The notes beneath the pieces are model-generated. The model did not search any database. It was not told the origin of the DNA and saw only the letters and a list, made by a program, of their open reading frames with translations. From NCBI RefSeq assembly GCF_008728965.1, contig NZ_VSMC01000011.1, positions 38,912-102,911 on the forward strand: DNA of 64,000 nucleotides. Direction: 5' to 3'. This document shows, piece by piece, positions 41,821-52,568 of this stretch (its first letter is position 1; every line of letters begins with the position of its first letter). The position numbers were made by a program, and so were the translations under genes. This DNA is from Heminiphilus faecis (GTDB taxonomy: Bacteria > Bacteroidota > Bacteroidia > Bacteroidales > Muribaculaceae).

Positions 41821-44800
41821 TTACTTATTCGTGTCATCTTTTTTATGGTTTACGTTTAGCGTGCCGTCTTCCACAGGGAGAGCCACTGCCGGCTCCTCGG
41901 GACGGCGTCCGAAACGGAACAGGTCACGGAGCGAAGCGAGCTTACGCTTGTATACAAAGCCGACACCGGTCTGTATGACCTCGCCCTCGAGTATGCTTTC
42001 ATAACCGACATGACGGAATAGCTTTACATACATCGAGCCGCTTCGATTAAGCATGTATTCAAACGATATGTCGTTTATGAGATTCTGCGAGAAGTTCTCG
42101 TCCATATTGGAGTCGGTCGAGTAATTGCCGCCCACCACAATCTTGAAGCGGTCGTTGAACAGCGACTTGCTCACCCTGTAACTGTAGCTTGTAGTGGTCG
42201 AGGTGGCTCCGTCGTAAGTGCGGTCATACTGGTCAATACCGAACGATATGTCGACACCTTTTATCGTGTTGGCCGCCCAAGAATTAAGACGTGCAGTCAA
42301 GAACGAGAACAGAGGATTGCCGCTCAGATTGGCCGACGCCTTAGTGCCGGGACCCGTATATACGTTGTACAGCAACAGGTTCATGGCCTGATTGGCTCTC
42401 TGCTCCGGGCTCATGGTCTCAAGCTCGTTCTGTATGGTGATGTCGTCGTTGGTCGACAAGTCAAAGGCCACATCCATATTGCTCAAGGTATTGGTCACGT
42501 TGAGCGACACAATAAAGTTGATGAGCCTTGAGTTCTGTCCGCTTTCGGTGACATTGGCCTTCATCGTGTCATGGGCATGCAGATTGAGAATCGGGTTCAG
42601 CATGTCGCCGTTAAAGGCTATGTAACTGCCGCTCTCGAAGTCGAAGTTTTTCTGCGACATGAGAGGCGGGGTGTAGCGCACGAAGCCCTTGTCAATGTTA
42701 TAGCGGCCGGTCAGACTCATGTCGCTGAAAGGCGACATGTGGAAGGTAAGATTGCCCGATCCCTGTATCGACGCTTTGTCCTGTCCGTTGGCACTTAGGT
42801 CGACATTTATCGTAGTACCCTGCGACACGATAAGACGCGCATCGAGCATAAGAGCGAGCTCGCCGGCAGGCACTGTGTCGGCATCGAGCACGGCGGCAGT
42901 GTCGGAGAACTGCACGAAGTGAACCATATCGTCGTCGGTGACACCGGCCGACAACGTGTTGGACACTGTATTGACCACATAGGTCACGTTGCTGCCCTCA
43001 AGCAGGTTGAGCGAGGCGTCGACACGCATGAAGCTCATGTTGCCTTTCACGTCGGCGTCAAGATCGATATATCCGCGGCCATAAATGTCATTGCCCTTGC
43101 CTCGCTTCGACCCTATGACCTGCATATTGCGCGCTTTCATGTCGAGCTCTATTTTAGGCGATGTCAGGTTATTTATGTCCACCGTACCGTCGATGTACAA
43201 CGGGTTCTCGTTAAGACCCGATATAGTGTAACGGTCAAACTTCACGATATTGCTGTCAACCGGAATTTTATCCTCCGAAAAACGGAATGCCGATCCTATC
43301 ATGTCAACCGACACGGCTGTAGAATCAAAATCAAGATAGCCGTTGAACACCGGCGAAGTCATAGTACCGGTTATGTCCATACGTCCGTTGAGCATACCGG
43401 ATAGCTTGGCCATGCCCGGCGGAAGGAACGGGTTCACGATACGCAACGGGAAGTGTATCATCGAGAAGTCAAGCATAAACGGATTGCTTGCCGTACTGTC
43501 GTTGAGAGCGCCGACGGCTGTAATGACTTTCATGCTGTCGACCATCAGCGACGTCGAGGCCTTGACCACACCGGAAGTATTGGTTGTAAGACCGACATCG
43601 AGCAGGAATGAGCCGACTCTGTCGCGACCGTATGTGAGGTCGTCGAGCGACACGGCACCGTTACCCTCTATCGACTTGGTCTCGGCATCCCATCCAAGAC
43701 GTATGTCAGCTCCGGCTATACCCTTGACCGGAGGTGCGAAAGGCGACAGAGCGAGCCAGTCGGCAAGCTGAATTCCCGAGGCGTTGACAATAACGTCTTC
43801 CTGCGAAGCCGAACCGAGCGCATCATGTTCGGTATAGATTTTTAAATGGCTGTCGCCGTTGGTCAAAGCGAGATTGGCGTCTATATGACGGGTAAGTAAA
43901 TTATATGATATGAAATTATCTTTGTTAAGCGACCAGTTTTTATAGCCGATGACCGGGTCAAGCGGAGTCATGCGCAGAGTGAGCAGCGAATCGATAGCCG
44001 TAACATTGAAGCCCAACTTGAAACCGGTATCACCCTTGATGTTTGACTGATTAAGAAACAAAGCAAGGTTCTGGTCGGCAAGAAAGCCGGTGACATCAAC
44101 ATGAGCAAAGCTGTCAAATGTGCCCGGACGATTGTTCATCTTGGCACGGTAAAGGAGGAATTTACCATGTTGCATGGCACTTATGCCCACGGAGTCTATG
44201 CGCGTGTCACCGGTTTTTATACCAGTCGCGGCACCGTTAAGATGAAATAGCGAATCATTGTCTATGTTAAGCGACAATTGCCGGAACGAAGTCTTGGAAG
44301 GAGCGAGGAAGTCGCTTATTATACTGTTGGCACCAGAGTTGACCGACAGGACAAAGCGAGGCAACTCACGCTGTATCGAATCGACAAATATACGCCGACC
44401 CGCAATCTCACGGTCAATAACCTCCATGCCGGAAGCGAAACGCGCAGCCAATGTGTCGATCGAACAGCCGGCAATAAACCGGGCATGAAGCGACTCGTTG
44501 TCAACCGACACTACTGTCGACGAGTCGGTAGCGTAGACCGACGCCTTTATAGACGGAGTAGCGACCGGCAGGTCAGGCATCAGCCACTCGAAATTGTCTA
44601 TTGTCATGTCGGCATCGTAGAATCCGTCACCGGGACGTATATGCCCCCGGCCCTCCAGCGAAAAAGAGCCGCGCGACTCCGTAGGTGACAGATTGAGAGC
44701 CTTCAAGTCAAGATTGCGCACATCGCCTTCAAAATCCATTATATAATCGTCGTCAGCGATATTGCCCGAAATCGACAAGTCAAAATTGGCATCATGATTC

Positions 44801-46644
44801 ATCGACAGAAGTCCCGCGTCGACATAACCGGTGTCGAGACTTGCCCAAAGCCTTATGGCTGAATACGTAACTTTCTGATACTCGGCCGAAGTGATGTCGA
44901 CAACAGCATCGACTGAAGTCTTGGGTGAAAACGGCGAGTAACCGCGTCCGGTGACCTTGGCATCGGCCGTTATATTACCTATACCCATTTCCGGCAGGAA
45001 GGCACTTACAGGAAACTCGCGCATGGCCATGTCCAAATCATAACTCTCCACACGTCCGTTCCAATCGGCATTGAGCAGCACACTTCCCTCTCCGGTAACA
45101 GCTTTCATATTGCCTTTAACAGCACCTCGGTTCATATCCACATACCCGTCAAGTCTTACGGGCGGCAGATTGACCTGCTTGGCCAGCTTCGCTTCAAGAA
45201 GTGTGGGCTTGATAAAATTCACATTTTTAAGATTGCCGTCAATATTCACATGTCCGCCGAGATTGTCGGGCGACATCATGTTGCGCACGACACCGTTGAC
45301 CGACACATTCATGTAACCGGGCAAAGCCGCATCCAGCCGTTTTATGGAAAGGCTGCCGGCAGTACCGTCAATGTCGGCGTCAACAGTCATGTCGTTATAT
45401 CGGGGTACGCTCTTAAGCATAGGCTTCATCGAAGGCATCAACAGCTCGAGGTCGGGAATGCCTATGCGGGCCAGCGCACGCAACTGCAACGGCATCTCGG
45501 GGTCTGACATAATGTCGCCCATACCCATAAGCGCATTGAATTTTATCGAAGAAAACAATGTAGATATATCGAAGCGCTCAGCCCGCATAGATGTAGTATC
45601 CATCGAGAAACGTCCCGAAGCCTCCAATTTGACTCCACAACGTTCTACCGCCGCAAGACGACGTATGGGCACCTCGATATTCACACCTTTATTATAAAAG
45701 GAGTCAACCTGTATGTTTATGTCATTGGCCTGCAGATAATTCAAGTCGAGTCCCGGCTGAGGTTCCGCTCCGCGCACGGCATAAACGGCACGCCGACCCG
45801 TAAGACTGACCGTATCGCCGGTTATGGTCCACATAAGACTGTCGGGAGAGGAAGCAGCATCAGCTACCGGAGCCAACGAATCGACTGGATGAGCGGCAAT
45901 GTACTCCGGCGACGGAGTAAAATATACGGCTGTCACACTGTCAACTCTCAAAGCACCGGCATGGATGCGGCGTGATGCCATATCCACGAGTCCGTCGCGA
46001 AGCACCGCCAAAGGCACATTTGCACCGAGTGAATCAATTGTCGGCAACATCGTCATGCGATAATTGATGTCACGCAACTCTATGTATGCCGCCTTTATTG
46101 TCAGCGGAGCCGATGCGGCCGAGTCTGATGGCGTGGCGGTAGTGTCATTGCCGTTAAAAATCAGCGTCACATCGCCACCGTCAAGCACGGCACGGCTCAC
46201 ATCGATCTTGGCGTTCTTAAGGTCATATGACGAAGGACTGAGGTCAAAGCGCTTCACGGCAGCAGTAAGATACATGACCGAGTCAGGAGTTCCGAGTCTA
46301 TAATCCACATCCTCCAAGTGTCCGTCCACTCTTATGTCAAGCGACAACAGCGGCAACATCTCTACATTAAGCGATGCACTCCGGGCATTGACCATCGTAT
46401 CGCCGGGAGCGGGTATGACACGTACTCCGTCAAGCTCCACACGCAATGGCCATTTCAATCTGAAACGGTCAACATCAATCACCATGCCCGATGATTTGGC
46501 TACTTCTTTCAGAGCCACATCCTTGACAAAATCCTGAACAAAAGGAACATATAGCAAAACGGGCACCGACAGCAGCACTATCAGCGTCCACATCAGTACT
46601 TTCAGCACTCGTCTTACAGCAGTATTTTTTATCAGATGTCCCAC
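41821..46644 (-). CDS. tamB: TamB, translocation/assembly module protein
   Basis: An inner-membrane-anchored AsmA-like bridge of about 1607 residues that spans the periplasm to TamL, moving lipids or outer-membrane proteins. One N-terminal helix (LMWTLIVLLSVPVLLYVPFV) is followed by long beta-taco repeats and a C-terminal DUF490/TamB domain (SIQGSGNLTFHMSPFSDMSL, TGRYNIDKGFVRYTPP, ending with FRFGRRPEE). I prefer GTG 46644, since the longer reading to 46704 would begin upstream of the likely promoter at 46678-46685; this start is uncertain. Co-transcribed with tamL and divergent from lptD. Confidence 0.85.
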   Translation of the reverse strand: MGHLIKNTAVRRVLKVLMWTLIVLLSVPVLLYVPFVQDFVKDVALKEVAKSSGMVIDVDRFRLKWPLRVELDGVRVIPAPGDTMVNARSASLNVEMLPLLSLDIRVDGHLEDVDYRLGTPDSVMYLTAAVKRFDLSPSSYDLKNAKIDVSRAVLDGGDVTLIFNGNDTTATPSDSAASAPLTIKAAYIELRDINYRMTMLPTIDSLGANVPLAVLRDGLVDMASRRIHAGALRVDSVTAVYFTPSPEYIAAHPVDSLAPVADAASSPDSLMWTITGDTVSLTGRRAVYAVRGAEPQPGLDLNYLQANDINIQVDSFYNKGVNIEVPIRRLAAVERCGVKLEASGRFSMDTTSMRAERFDISTLFSSIKFNALMGMGDIMSDPEMPLQLRALARIGIPDLELLMPSMKPMLKSVPRYNDMTVDADIDGTAGSLSIKRLDAALPGYMNVSVNGVVRNMMSPDNLGGHVNIDGNLKNVNFIKPTLLEAKLAKQVNLPPVRLDGYVDMNRGAVKGNMKAVTGEGSVLLNADWNGRVESYDLDMAMREFPVSAFLPEMGIGNITADAKVTGRGYSPFSPKTSVDAVVDITSAEYQKVTYSAIRLWASLDTGYVDAGLLSMNHDANFDLSISGNIADDDYIMDFEGDVRNLDLKALNLSPTESRGSFSLEGRGHIRPGDGFYDADMTIDNFEWLMPDLPVATPSIKASVYATDSSTVVSVDNESLHARFIAGCSIDTLAARFASGMEVIDREIAGRRIFVDSIQRELPRFVLSVNSGANSIISDFLAPSKTSFRQLSLNIDNDSLFHLNGAATGIKTGDTRIDSVGISAMQHGKFLLYRAKMNNRPGTFDSFAHVDVTGFLADQNLALFLNQSNIKGDTGFKLGFNVTAIDSLLTLRMTPLDPVIGYKNWSLNKDNFISYNLLTRHIDANLALTNGDSHLKIYTEHDALGSASQEDVIVNASGIQLADWLALSPFAPPVKGIAGADIRLGWDAETKSIEGNGAVSLDDLTYGRDRVGSFLLDVGLTTNTSGVVKASTSLMVDSMKVITAVGALNDSTASNPFMLDFSMIHFPLRIVNPFLPPGMAKLSGMLNGRMDITGTMTSPVFNGYLDFDSTAVSVDMIGSAFRFSEDKIPVDSNIVKFDRYTISGLNENPLYIDGTVDINNLTSPKIELDMKARNMQVIGSKRGKGNDIYGRGYIDLDADVKGNMSFMRVDASLNLLEGSNVTYVVNTVSNTLSAGVTDDDMVHFVQFSDTAAVLDADTVPAGELALMLDARLIVSQGTTINVDLSANGQDKASIQGSGNLTFHMSPFSDMSLTGRYNIDKGFVRYTPPLMSQKNFDFESGSYIAFNGDMLNPILNLHAHDTMKANVTESGQNSRLINFIVSLNVTNTLSNMDVAFDLSTNDDITIQNELETMSPEQRANQAMNLLLYNVYTGPGTKASANLSGNPLFSFLTARLNSWAANTIKGVDISFGIDQYDRTYDGATSTTTSYSYRVSKSLFNDRFKIVVGGNYSTDSNMDENFSQNLINDISFEYMLNRSGSMYVKLFRHVGYESILEGEVIQTGVGFVYKRKLASLRDLFRFGRRPEEPAVALPVEDGTLNVNHKKDDTNK

Positions 46645-46677
46645 AAGAAATAAATAGTCGTTTAGAAAAATATAACA

Positions 46678-46685
46678 TAAAGTTA
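46678..46685 (-). promoter_or_regulatory. Likely promoter of tamB-tamL
   Basis: TAACTTTA on the minus strand is one base off TAnnTTTG and lies about 34 bases before the GTG start chosen for tamB. Confidence 0.4.
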
Positions 46686-46749
46686 CGTATTTTGGTTTTA
46701 ACATTTGCTAAACTTGGACATATAATTTTTTTAATCTCATGTCATGTAG

Positions 46750-46757
46750 TATCTTTG
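46750..46757 (+). promoter_or_regulatory. Promoter of lptD
   Basis: TATCTTTG on the plus strand, 35 bases before the TTG start codon. Confidence 0.65.
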
Positions 46758-46791
46758 TGCAAAATTTTTATCAGAAAAAGGCCAATCCAAG

Positions 46792-49614
46792 TTGAGACAC
46801 TCTCATCTATATATTGTAACCATCGTACTGCTATGCGCCATATCAGCCTTAGCATCGGGGTCGCCCAACCGTCAGCACGCCGATAACGTGCCGGACATAA
46901 GCGACCGTATACTCGGAGGCATCGACAGCAGTAAGGTCGACTCGACCGTTGCTCTCGAACCGGCCGACCTTCATCGGCGCACTCTTGTGAGCGATATGGA
47001 CTCAGACTCAGTCGCCGAAGTTTTTAATCCTGACGAAGTGCCGCAAAGTACGCGGAAATCGCGCATAGTACGGCAGAAAGTAGACCTTGACAACGTCGTC
47101 AACTTTGCATCCAAGGACTCCATGATACTTATAGGCCGCAACAGCGCCTACATGTACGGCGACGCCGAGCTCACATACGGTGACATGAAGCTTACAGCAG
47201 CCGAAGTGTCAATGGACATGGCTACCAATAACGTACATGCCGTAGGACGTCCCGACTCATTAGGAGAACTGACCGGGACACCGATATTTACCGACAAAAG
47301 CGGCGAGTACGAGTCGCAGACCATGAACTATAACTTCAAGTCGCAACGCGGTTTTATAACCGACGTTATCACCGAGCAGGGCGAAGGTTATCTGACCGGC
47401 GGACAGACAAAGAAGATGGAAAGCGGCGAGTACTATCTGCGCAACGGACGCTACTCCACATGCTCCGACCATGAGCATCCTCACTTCTACTTCCAGCTTA
47501 CGAAAGCAAAGGTAACCCCCAAAAGCAACATAGTCACAGGACCGGCCTACATGGTGCTTGCCGGACTACCGCTTCCGCTTGCCGTGCCATTCGGCTACTT
47601 CCCGTTCTCCGAAAAATACTCTTCGGGTATAATATTTCCGACATTCGGCGACGATTACAACCGCGGTTTTTATCTGAGCAACGGCGGCTACTACTTCGCA
47701 ATAAATGACAACATAGACCTTGCGCTTACCGGTGAGCTTTACACCAAAGGTTCGTGGGGACTATCGGCCCAGTCAAGCTATGTGAAACGCTACAAATACT
47801 CGGGCAGTTTCAACATAAGCTATCTTAACACGATATATGGTGAAAAAGGGAGTCCCGACTACTCGAAACAGACCAACTTCCAGATACTTTGGAATCACTC
47901 GCAGGACACAAAAGCCAACCCCAACATGAACCTATCGGCAAGTGTCAACTTCACCACGAGCGGTTATACCCGCAACGACCTCAACAGCTACTACAGCAAC
48001 TCGTTTACAGAAAACACCAAAAGTTCTACCGTCAATATGACCTATCGAATCCCCAACTCCAAATGGTCATTCTCGACGACAGCCAACATAGCCCAGCGTA
48101 CGCAGGACTCCACCTTGGCAGTATCGTTTCCCAACCTTACGGTGACAATGTCGCAGGTTTATCCGTTCAAGCGCAAACGCGCTGTGGGCAAAGAGCGCTG
48201 GTATGAAAAGATAAAGCTCTCCTACTCGGGACTTTTCCAGAATTCGCTCACAGCCAATCAAGATGAATTTTTCCAGAAGAGCCTGATAAAGGACTGGCGC
48301 AACGGCATGAAGCACTCAATACCCATCTCTGCCACGTTCAACATGTTCAAATACATCAACGTCACGCCTTCGCTTCGTATTGATGACCGCATGTATACGT
48401 CCAAAGTAAAACGTCAGTGGGACCCCAATGCTTCAGCCGAAGTCATGGACACTACCTACGGCTTCTACAACGTCTGGGATTTTCAGGCATCTGTATCGCT
48501 CGACACCAAGCTGTACGGATTTTATCAGCCGATGAAATTTCTGGGCGATAAAGTTAAGATGATACGTCACGTGCTCACTCCGTCCATATCACTCTCAGGC
48601 GCTCCCGACTTCGCGTCGCCATTCTTCGGCTACTATGACCAGTACCAGTATCAGAACAGCGCGGGAGAGACCGTGACCAAGAAGTACTCCATGTTTCCCA
48701 ACGCGCTTTTCGGTGTACCCGGACAAGGTCGGTCAGGCATATTGAGTGTGTCACTTGCCAACAACCTTGAGATGAAAGTCAAGTCCAACGACAGTATCGG
48801 AGAAAAGAAGATATCGCTTATAGAGAACCTCTCGATTTCTCAAAGCTATAACTTCGCCGCCGACTCAATGAACTGGAGCAACATAAACACCTCATTGCTG
48901 CTGCGCCTCGTCAAGAACTTCAACCTCAACCTGTCGGCGACATGGGACGTCTATACATACCAGCTTAATTCAGCAGGCAATCCTGTACGCGTCAACATAC
49001 CACGATGGAAAGCAGGTAAAGGCATAGGACGACTGTCAAGCACGGGCACCTCGTTCTCCTACACGTTCAACAACAACACGTTTAAGAAAAAAGACAAAAA
49101 AGACCGTAACAAGAACTCCGGCGACAGCGACAACGAAAGAGACGAAAACGACTACGATGACGAGGGCGACAACTTTTCTGGACGCAACACGGCTCGCCGT
49201 CGCGACGAAGAGGACCGGCAGATGGAAGTAGGCGATGGCGGATACATGAAATGGGAAGTACCATGGAGTCTCACATTTAACTATTCGATCAACTACGGTT
49301 ACGGCGAATTCAACAAAAAGAAGATGGAGTATGACCCGCGCATAACACAGAACCTGAGTTTGTCGGGCAACATACAGCCAACCAAAAACTGGAACTTAGG
49401 CTTCAGCGCCAGTTACAACTTCGACACCCACAAGTTGGCATACATGAACTGTAACATATCGCGCGACCTGCACTGCTTCACCATGACGGCGAGCTTCGTA
49501 CCCGTAGGTCCTTACAAGAGCTACAACTTCCATATATCGGTCAAGTCATCGCTGCTTCAGGACTTGAAGTACGACAAGCGGTCATCACAGTCCAACGGTG
49601 TCGACTGGTATTAA
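46792..49614 (+). CDS. lptD: LptD, LPS assembly outer-membrane protein
   Basis: A 940-residue Bacteroidota LptD/OstA homologue that inserts lipopolysaccharide into the outer membrane. Signal peptide RHSHLYIVTIVLLCAISALA; an OstA-like jelly-roll (SAYMYGDAELTYGDMKLTAA, VSMDMATNNVHAVGRPD); then the barrel region (GLPLPLAVPFGYFPFSEKYS, GIIFPTFGDDYNRGFYLSNG). A charged low-complexity stretch rich in Lys, Asp, Asn and Arg at about residues 763-825 is an unusually long periplasmic or extracellular loop. The start TTG 46792 gives an immediate signal peptide. Followed by phoH after 12 bases. Confidence 0.85.
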   Translation: MRHSHLYIVTIVLLCAISALASGSPNRQHADNVPDISDRILGGIDSSKVDSTVALEPADLHRRTLVSDMDSDSVAEVFNPDEVPQSTRKSRIVRQKVDLDNVVNFASKDSMILIGRNSAYMYGDAELTYGDMKLTAAEVSMDMATNNVHAVGRPDSLGELTGTPIFTDKSGEYESQTMNYNFKSQRGFITDVITEQGEGYLTGGQTKKMESGEYYLRNGRYSTCSDHEHPHFYFQLTKAKVTPKSNIVTGPAYMVLAGLPLPLAVPFGYFPFSEKYSSGIIFPTFGDDYNRGFYLSNGGYYFAINDNIDLALTGELYTKGSWGLSAQSSYVKRYKYSGSFNISYLNTIYGEKGSPDYSKQTNFQILWNHSQDTKANPNMNLSASVNFTTSGYTRNDLNSYYSNSFTENTKSSTVNMTYRIPNSKWSFSTTANIAQRTQDSTLAVSFPNLTVTMSQVYPFKRKRAVGKERWYEKIKLSYSGLFQNSLTANQDEFFQKSLIKDWRNGMKHSIPISATFNMFKYINVTPSLRIDDRMYTSKVKRQWDPNASAEVMDTTYGFYNVWDFQASVSLDTKLYGFYQPMKFLGDKVKMIRHVLTPSISLSGAPDFASPFFGYYDQYQYQNSAGETVTKKYSMFPNALFGVPGQGRSGILSVSLANNLEMKVKSNDSIGEKKISLIENLSISQSYNFAADSMNWSNINTSLLLRLVKNFNLNLSATWDVYTYQLNSAGNPVRVNIPRWKAGKGIGRLSSTGTSFSYTFNNNTFKKKDKKDRNKNSGDSDNERDENDYDDEGDNFSGRNTARRRDEEDRQMEVGDGGYMKWEVPWSLTFNYSINYGYGEFNKKKMEYDPRITQNLSLSGNIQPTKNWNLGFSASYNFDTHKLAYMNCNISRDLHCFTMTASFVPVGPYKSYNFHISVKSSLLQDLKYDKRSSQSNGVDWY

Positions 49615-49626
49615 TCAACACGCAAC

Positions 49627-50610
49627 ATGATAGAACGCATCATAATAATAGACAACGTCGATCCGGTCAGCTTCTACGGCATAAACAACTGCAACATGCA
49701 GCTGATAAGGAATCTGTTTCCCAAGTTGCGTATGGCCGCACGAGGTCAGATAATAAAAGTCATAGGCGACCCGGAAGAGACAGCAAACTTCGAGAAAAAG
49801 ATAAAAGAGCTTGAAGCATACTGTGCTCAATACAACAAACTTACCGAGGACGTAATACTTGACATAGTAAAAGGCACCGGCGCAAAAGAGGTAAAAACAG
49901 ACAACGTCATAATATTCGGCATCAACGGCAAGCCCATATCGGCACGCTCGGACAACCAGCAACTGCTCGTAAACTCCGTAACCGACAACGACCTCACCTT
50001 TGCACTCGGTCCGGCAGGTACAGGCAAAACATATGTTGCCATCGCTCTTGCAGTGCGTGCGCTTAAAAATCGCGAGGTACGCAAGATCATTCTATCACGG
50101 CCCGCCGTAGAGGCCGGCGAGAAACTCGGATTTCTGCCCGGCGACATGAAGGACAAAATAGACCCCTATCTCCAGCCCCTGTATGATGCTCTTGAGGACA
50201 TGATACCCGCAGCTAAGCTCAAGGAATACCTTGAAACCAACGTCATACAGATAGCGCCACTTGCATTCATGCGAGGACGCACACTAAACGACGCCATGAT
50301 AGTGCTTGACGAAGCGCAGAACACCACTACACATCAGATAAAGATGTTTCTTACCCGACTTGGCATGAACGCCAAGATGATAATAACCGGCGACATAACC
50401 CAGATAGACCTGCCCCGCACGGTAAGTTCCGGTCTTGTACAGGCACTGAAAGTACTGAAAGGAGTACCGGGCATAGGCATGGTAGAATTCGGCAAAAAAG
50501 ACATAGTGCGCCATCAACTCGTACAACGCATAGTCGAAGCTTACCAGAAATGGGACGATCTACGTAAAGAGAATGAAGCCGGAGAACGTCACCACAACGG
50601 AAATCAATAA
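49627..50610 (+). CDS. phoH: PhoH family ATPase
   Basis: A 327-residue cytoplasmic P-loop NTPase of the PhoH/YbeZ group: Walker A GPAGTGKT, Walker [10 protein letters not shown], and the [20 protein letters not shown] and [13 protein letters not shown] blocks. The N-terminal domain resembles the KH-like part of PhoH. The family is linked to RNA metabolism and ribosome maturation; its exact role is not settled. Ends 22 bases before purC starts. Confidence 0.92.
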   Translation: MIERIIIIDNVDPVSFYGINNCNMQLIRNLFPKLRMAARGQIIKVIGDPEETANFEKKIKELEAYCAQYNKLTEDVILDIVKGTGAKEVKTDNVIIFGINGKPISARSDNQQLLVNSVTDNDLTFALGPAGTGKTYVAIALAVRALKNREVRKIILSRPAVEAGEKLGFLPGDMKDKIDPYLQPLYDALEDMIPAAKLKEYLETNVIQIAPLAFMRGRTLNDAMIVLDEAQNTTTHQIKMFLTRLGMNAKMIITGDITQIDLPRTVSSGLVQALKVLKGVPGIGMVEFGKKDIVRHQLVQRIVEAYQKWDDLRKENEAGERHHNGNQ

Positions 50611-50632
50611 ATTTCAACTCAATTATATCGCA

Positions 50633-51583
50633 ATGGCTAAAACTCTAACTCAGACCGACTTCAACTTTCCGGGGCAGGACAGTGTATACCACGGCAAAGT
50701 ACGTGATGTCTATGACATTAACAACGACCTTATGGTAATGGTGGCAACAGACCGCATATCGGCATTTGACGTTATACTTCCCAAAGGCATTCCTTACAAG
50801 GGACAGGTGCTCAACCAGATTGCGGCAAAGTTTCTCGACGCTACCGCCGATATAGTACCCAACTGGAAGCTCGCCACCCCCGACCCTATGGTAACCGTGG
50901 GCCTGAAGTGCGAGGGCTTCCGTGTGGAGATGATAATACGCGGCTACCTTACCGGTAGCGCTTGGCGCGACTACAGCGCAGACATGCGCGAACTCTGCGG
51001 TGTGAAGCTGCCCGACGGCATGAAAGAAAACGAGCGTTTCCCCGAGCCCATCATAACCCCGACCACCAAAGCGGAAGCAGGACATGATGAGAATATATCG
51101 CGCGAAGAGATTATAGCACAGGGCATCGTCAGCAAGGAAGACTATGAGACGATGGAGCGCTACACACGCGCCCTGTTCAAGCGAGGTACCGAGATAGCCG
51201 CCGAAAAGGGCCTCATACTTGTCGACACAAAATATGAATTCGGCAAGCGCGACGGTAAAGTATACCTCATTGACGAGATACATACCCCCGACTCCTCACG
51301 CTACTTCTATGCCGACGGATATGAGGAGCGTTTCACCAAAGGCGAGCCGCAGCGCCAGCTCTCAAAAGAATTTGTACGTCAATGGCTTATAGAGCATGAC
51401 TTCATGGGCAAGCCCGGACAACAGGTTCCTGAAATGACCGACGCCTACTGCGAGTCAGTAAGCGAACGCTATATCGAGCTGTATGAGCACATAACCGGCG
51501 AGCCGTTTGTCAAGACCGACGAGACCGACCTCGCCGAGCGCATCAGAAAAAATGTGGATAAGTATCTCACTTCACGCAAATAA
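50633..51583 (+). CDS. purC: Phosphoribosylaminoimidazole-succinocarboxamide synthase
   Basis: A 316-residue SAICAR synthetase (purine step: CAIR + aspartate + ATP). Motifs: [64 protein letters not shown] start at ATG 50633 ([16 protein letters not shown]); the in-frame extension would overlap the phoH tail. A 316-residue length is usual for the Bacteroidota/yeast-like form. Confidence 0.97.
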   Translation: MAKTLTQTDFNFPGQDSVYHGKVRDVYDINNDLMVMVATDRISAFDVILPKGIPYKGQVLNQIAAKFLDATADIVPNWKLATPDPMVTVGLKCEGFRVEMIIRGYLTGSAWRDYSADMRELCGVKLPDGMKENERFPEPIITPTTKAEAGHDENISREEIIAQGIVSKEDYETMERYTRALFKRGTEIAAEKGLILVDTKYEFGKRDGKVYLIDEIHTPDSSRYFYADGYEERFTKGEPQRQLSKEFVRQWLIEHDFMGKPGQQVPEMTDAYCESVSERYIELYEHITGEPFVKTDETDLAERIRKNVDKYLTSRK

Positions 51584-51597
51584 CACTACCGTAATCA

Positions 51598-52335
51598 ATG
51601 GAAGTAAAAGCTGAAAAAATCAACCCATACGGTGATGACCGCTGCAAGACCGAGCAGGTAAGAGAGATGTTTGACTCTATTGCTCCGGCCTACGATTTCA
51701 TGAACCGCATGATGACTTTCGGCATAGATAAATTGTGGCGGCGGCGCGCAGTCAATATGCTGCGCCGCCGGGCGCCGCAACATATACTCGACGTTGCCAC
51801 AGGCACGGGCGATCTTGCTCTGCTGATGCATCGTCGGCTTCACCCTGACAGGATTACAGGCATCGACCTGAGCGAAGGCATGATAGCAATAGCCCGAAAA
51901 AAAGCCGAGAACTCAGGAGCGGAAGCCCACATACGCTTTATGACCGGCGACTGCCTTTACCTGCCCTTCGCCCAAGAGGTATTTGACTGCATAACCGTAG
52001 CCTACGGAGTACGCAATTTCGAGCATCTCGATCGAGGATACCGTGAGATGCACCGCGTGCTGTCACGCGGAGGCATGCTTTGTGTCATCGAGCTCTCCAC
52101 ACCCGTCTCGCCACTGGTAAAACCGTTTTACAACTTCTACACACACCACATAATACCTGCCGTAGGACGCCTTGTGTCACACGACGTGCGCGCCTATAGC
52201 TACCTGCCCGAAAGCATAGCCGCCGTACCGCAAGGCGACGATATGCTCCAGCTTATGCGCGACGCCGGCTTCACCGACTGCCGATTCCGTCGCCTCACCT
52301 TCGGCACCTGCACCATCTACACCGCCATAAAATAA
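51598..52335 (+). CDS. ubiE: Demethylmenaquinone methyltransferase
   Basis: A 245-residue class I SAM-dependent methyltransferase that converts demethylmenaquinone to menaquinone (UbiE/MenG). Motif I is LDVATGTGDLAL; the signatures YDFMNRMMTFGIDKLWRRRA, YGVRNFEHLDRGYREMHRVL and YLPESIAAVPQGDDMLQLMR match the family. Starts 14 bases after purC, so probably one operon with phoH and purC. Confidence 0.95.
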   Translation: MEVKAEKINPYGDDRCKTEQVREMFDSIAPAYDFMNRMMTFGIDKLWRRRAVNMLRRRAPQHILDVATGTGDLALLMHRRLHPDRITGIDLSEGMIAIARKKAENSGAEAHIRFMTGDCLYLPFAQEVFDCITVAYGVRNFEHLDRGYREMHRVLSRGGMLCVIELSTPVSPLVKPFYNFYTHHIIPAVGRLVSHDVRAYSYLPESIAAVPQGDDMLQLMRDAGFTDCRFRRLTFGTCTIYTAIK

Positions 52336-52506
52336 AAGTACCGAGATGCCGATTAATGCTCTCACAACACTTCAGGCTTAAAAAATACGTTTTTAACACA
52401 TACCGACATAAAACTAATACGGCGACAAAAACAGCGGCATACATAATAACCCATTCCCGAATAAAAATACGAAACAGCATCAGATAGATAGATTAAAGTG
52501 ACATTT

Positions 52507-52538
52507 TTTGCATAAAGCGGTTATTATTATTAACTTTG
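52507..52538 (+). promoter_or_regulatory. Full-consensus Bacteroidota promoter
   Basis: TTTG at 52507-52510, a 20-base spacer, then TAACTTTG at 52531-52538. It rules out start codons before about 52545 for the DUF3078 gene. The rest of 52336-52568 shows no gene. Confidence 0.8.
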
Positions 52539-52568
52539 CGTAACACTAATTTCATTAATCGGCGCAAT

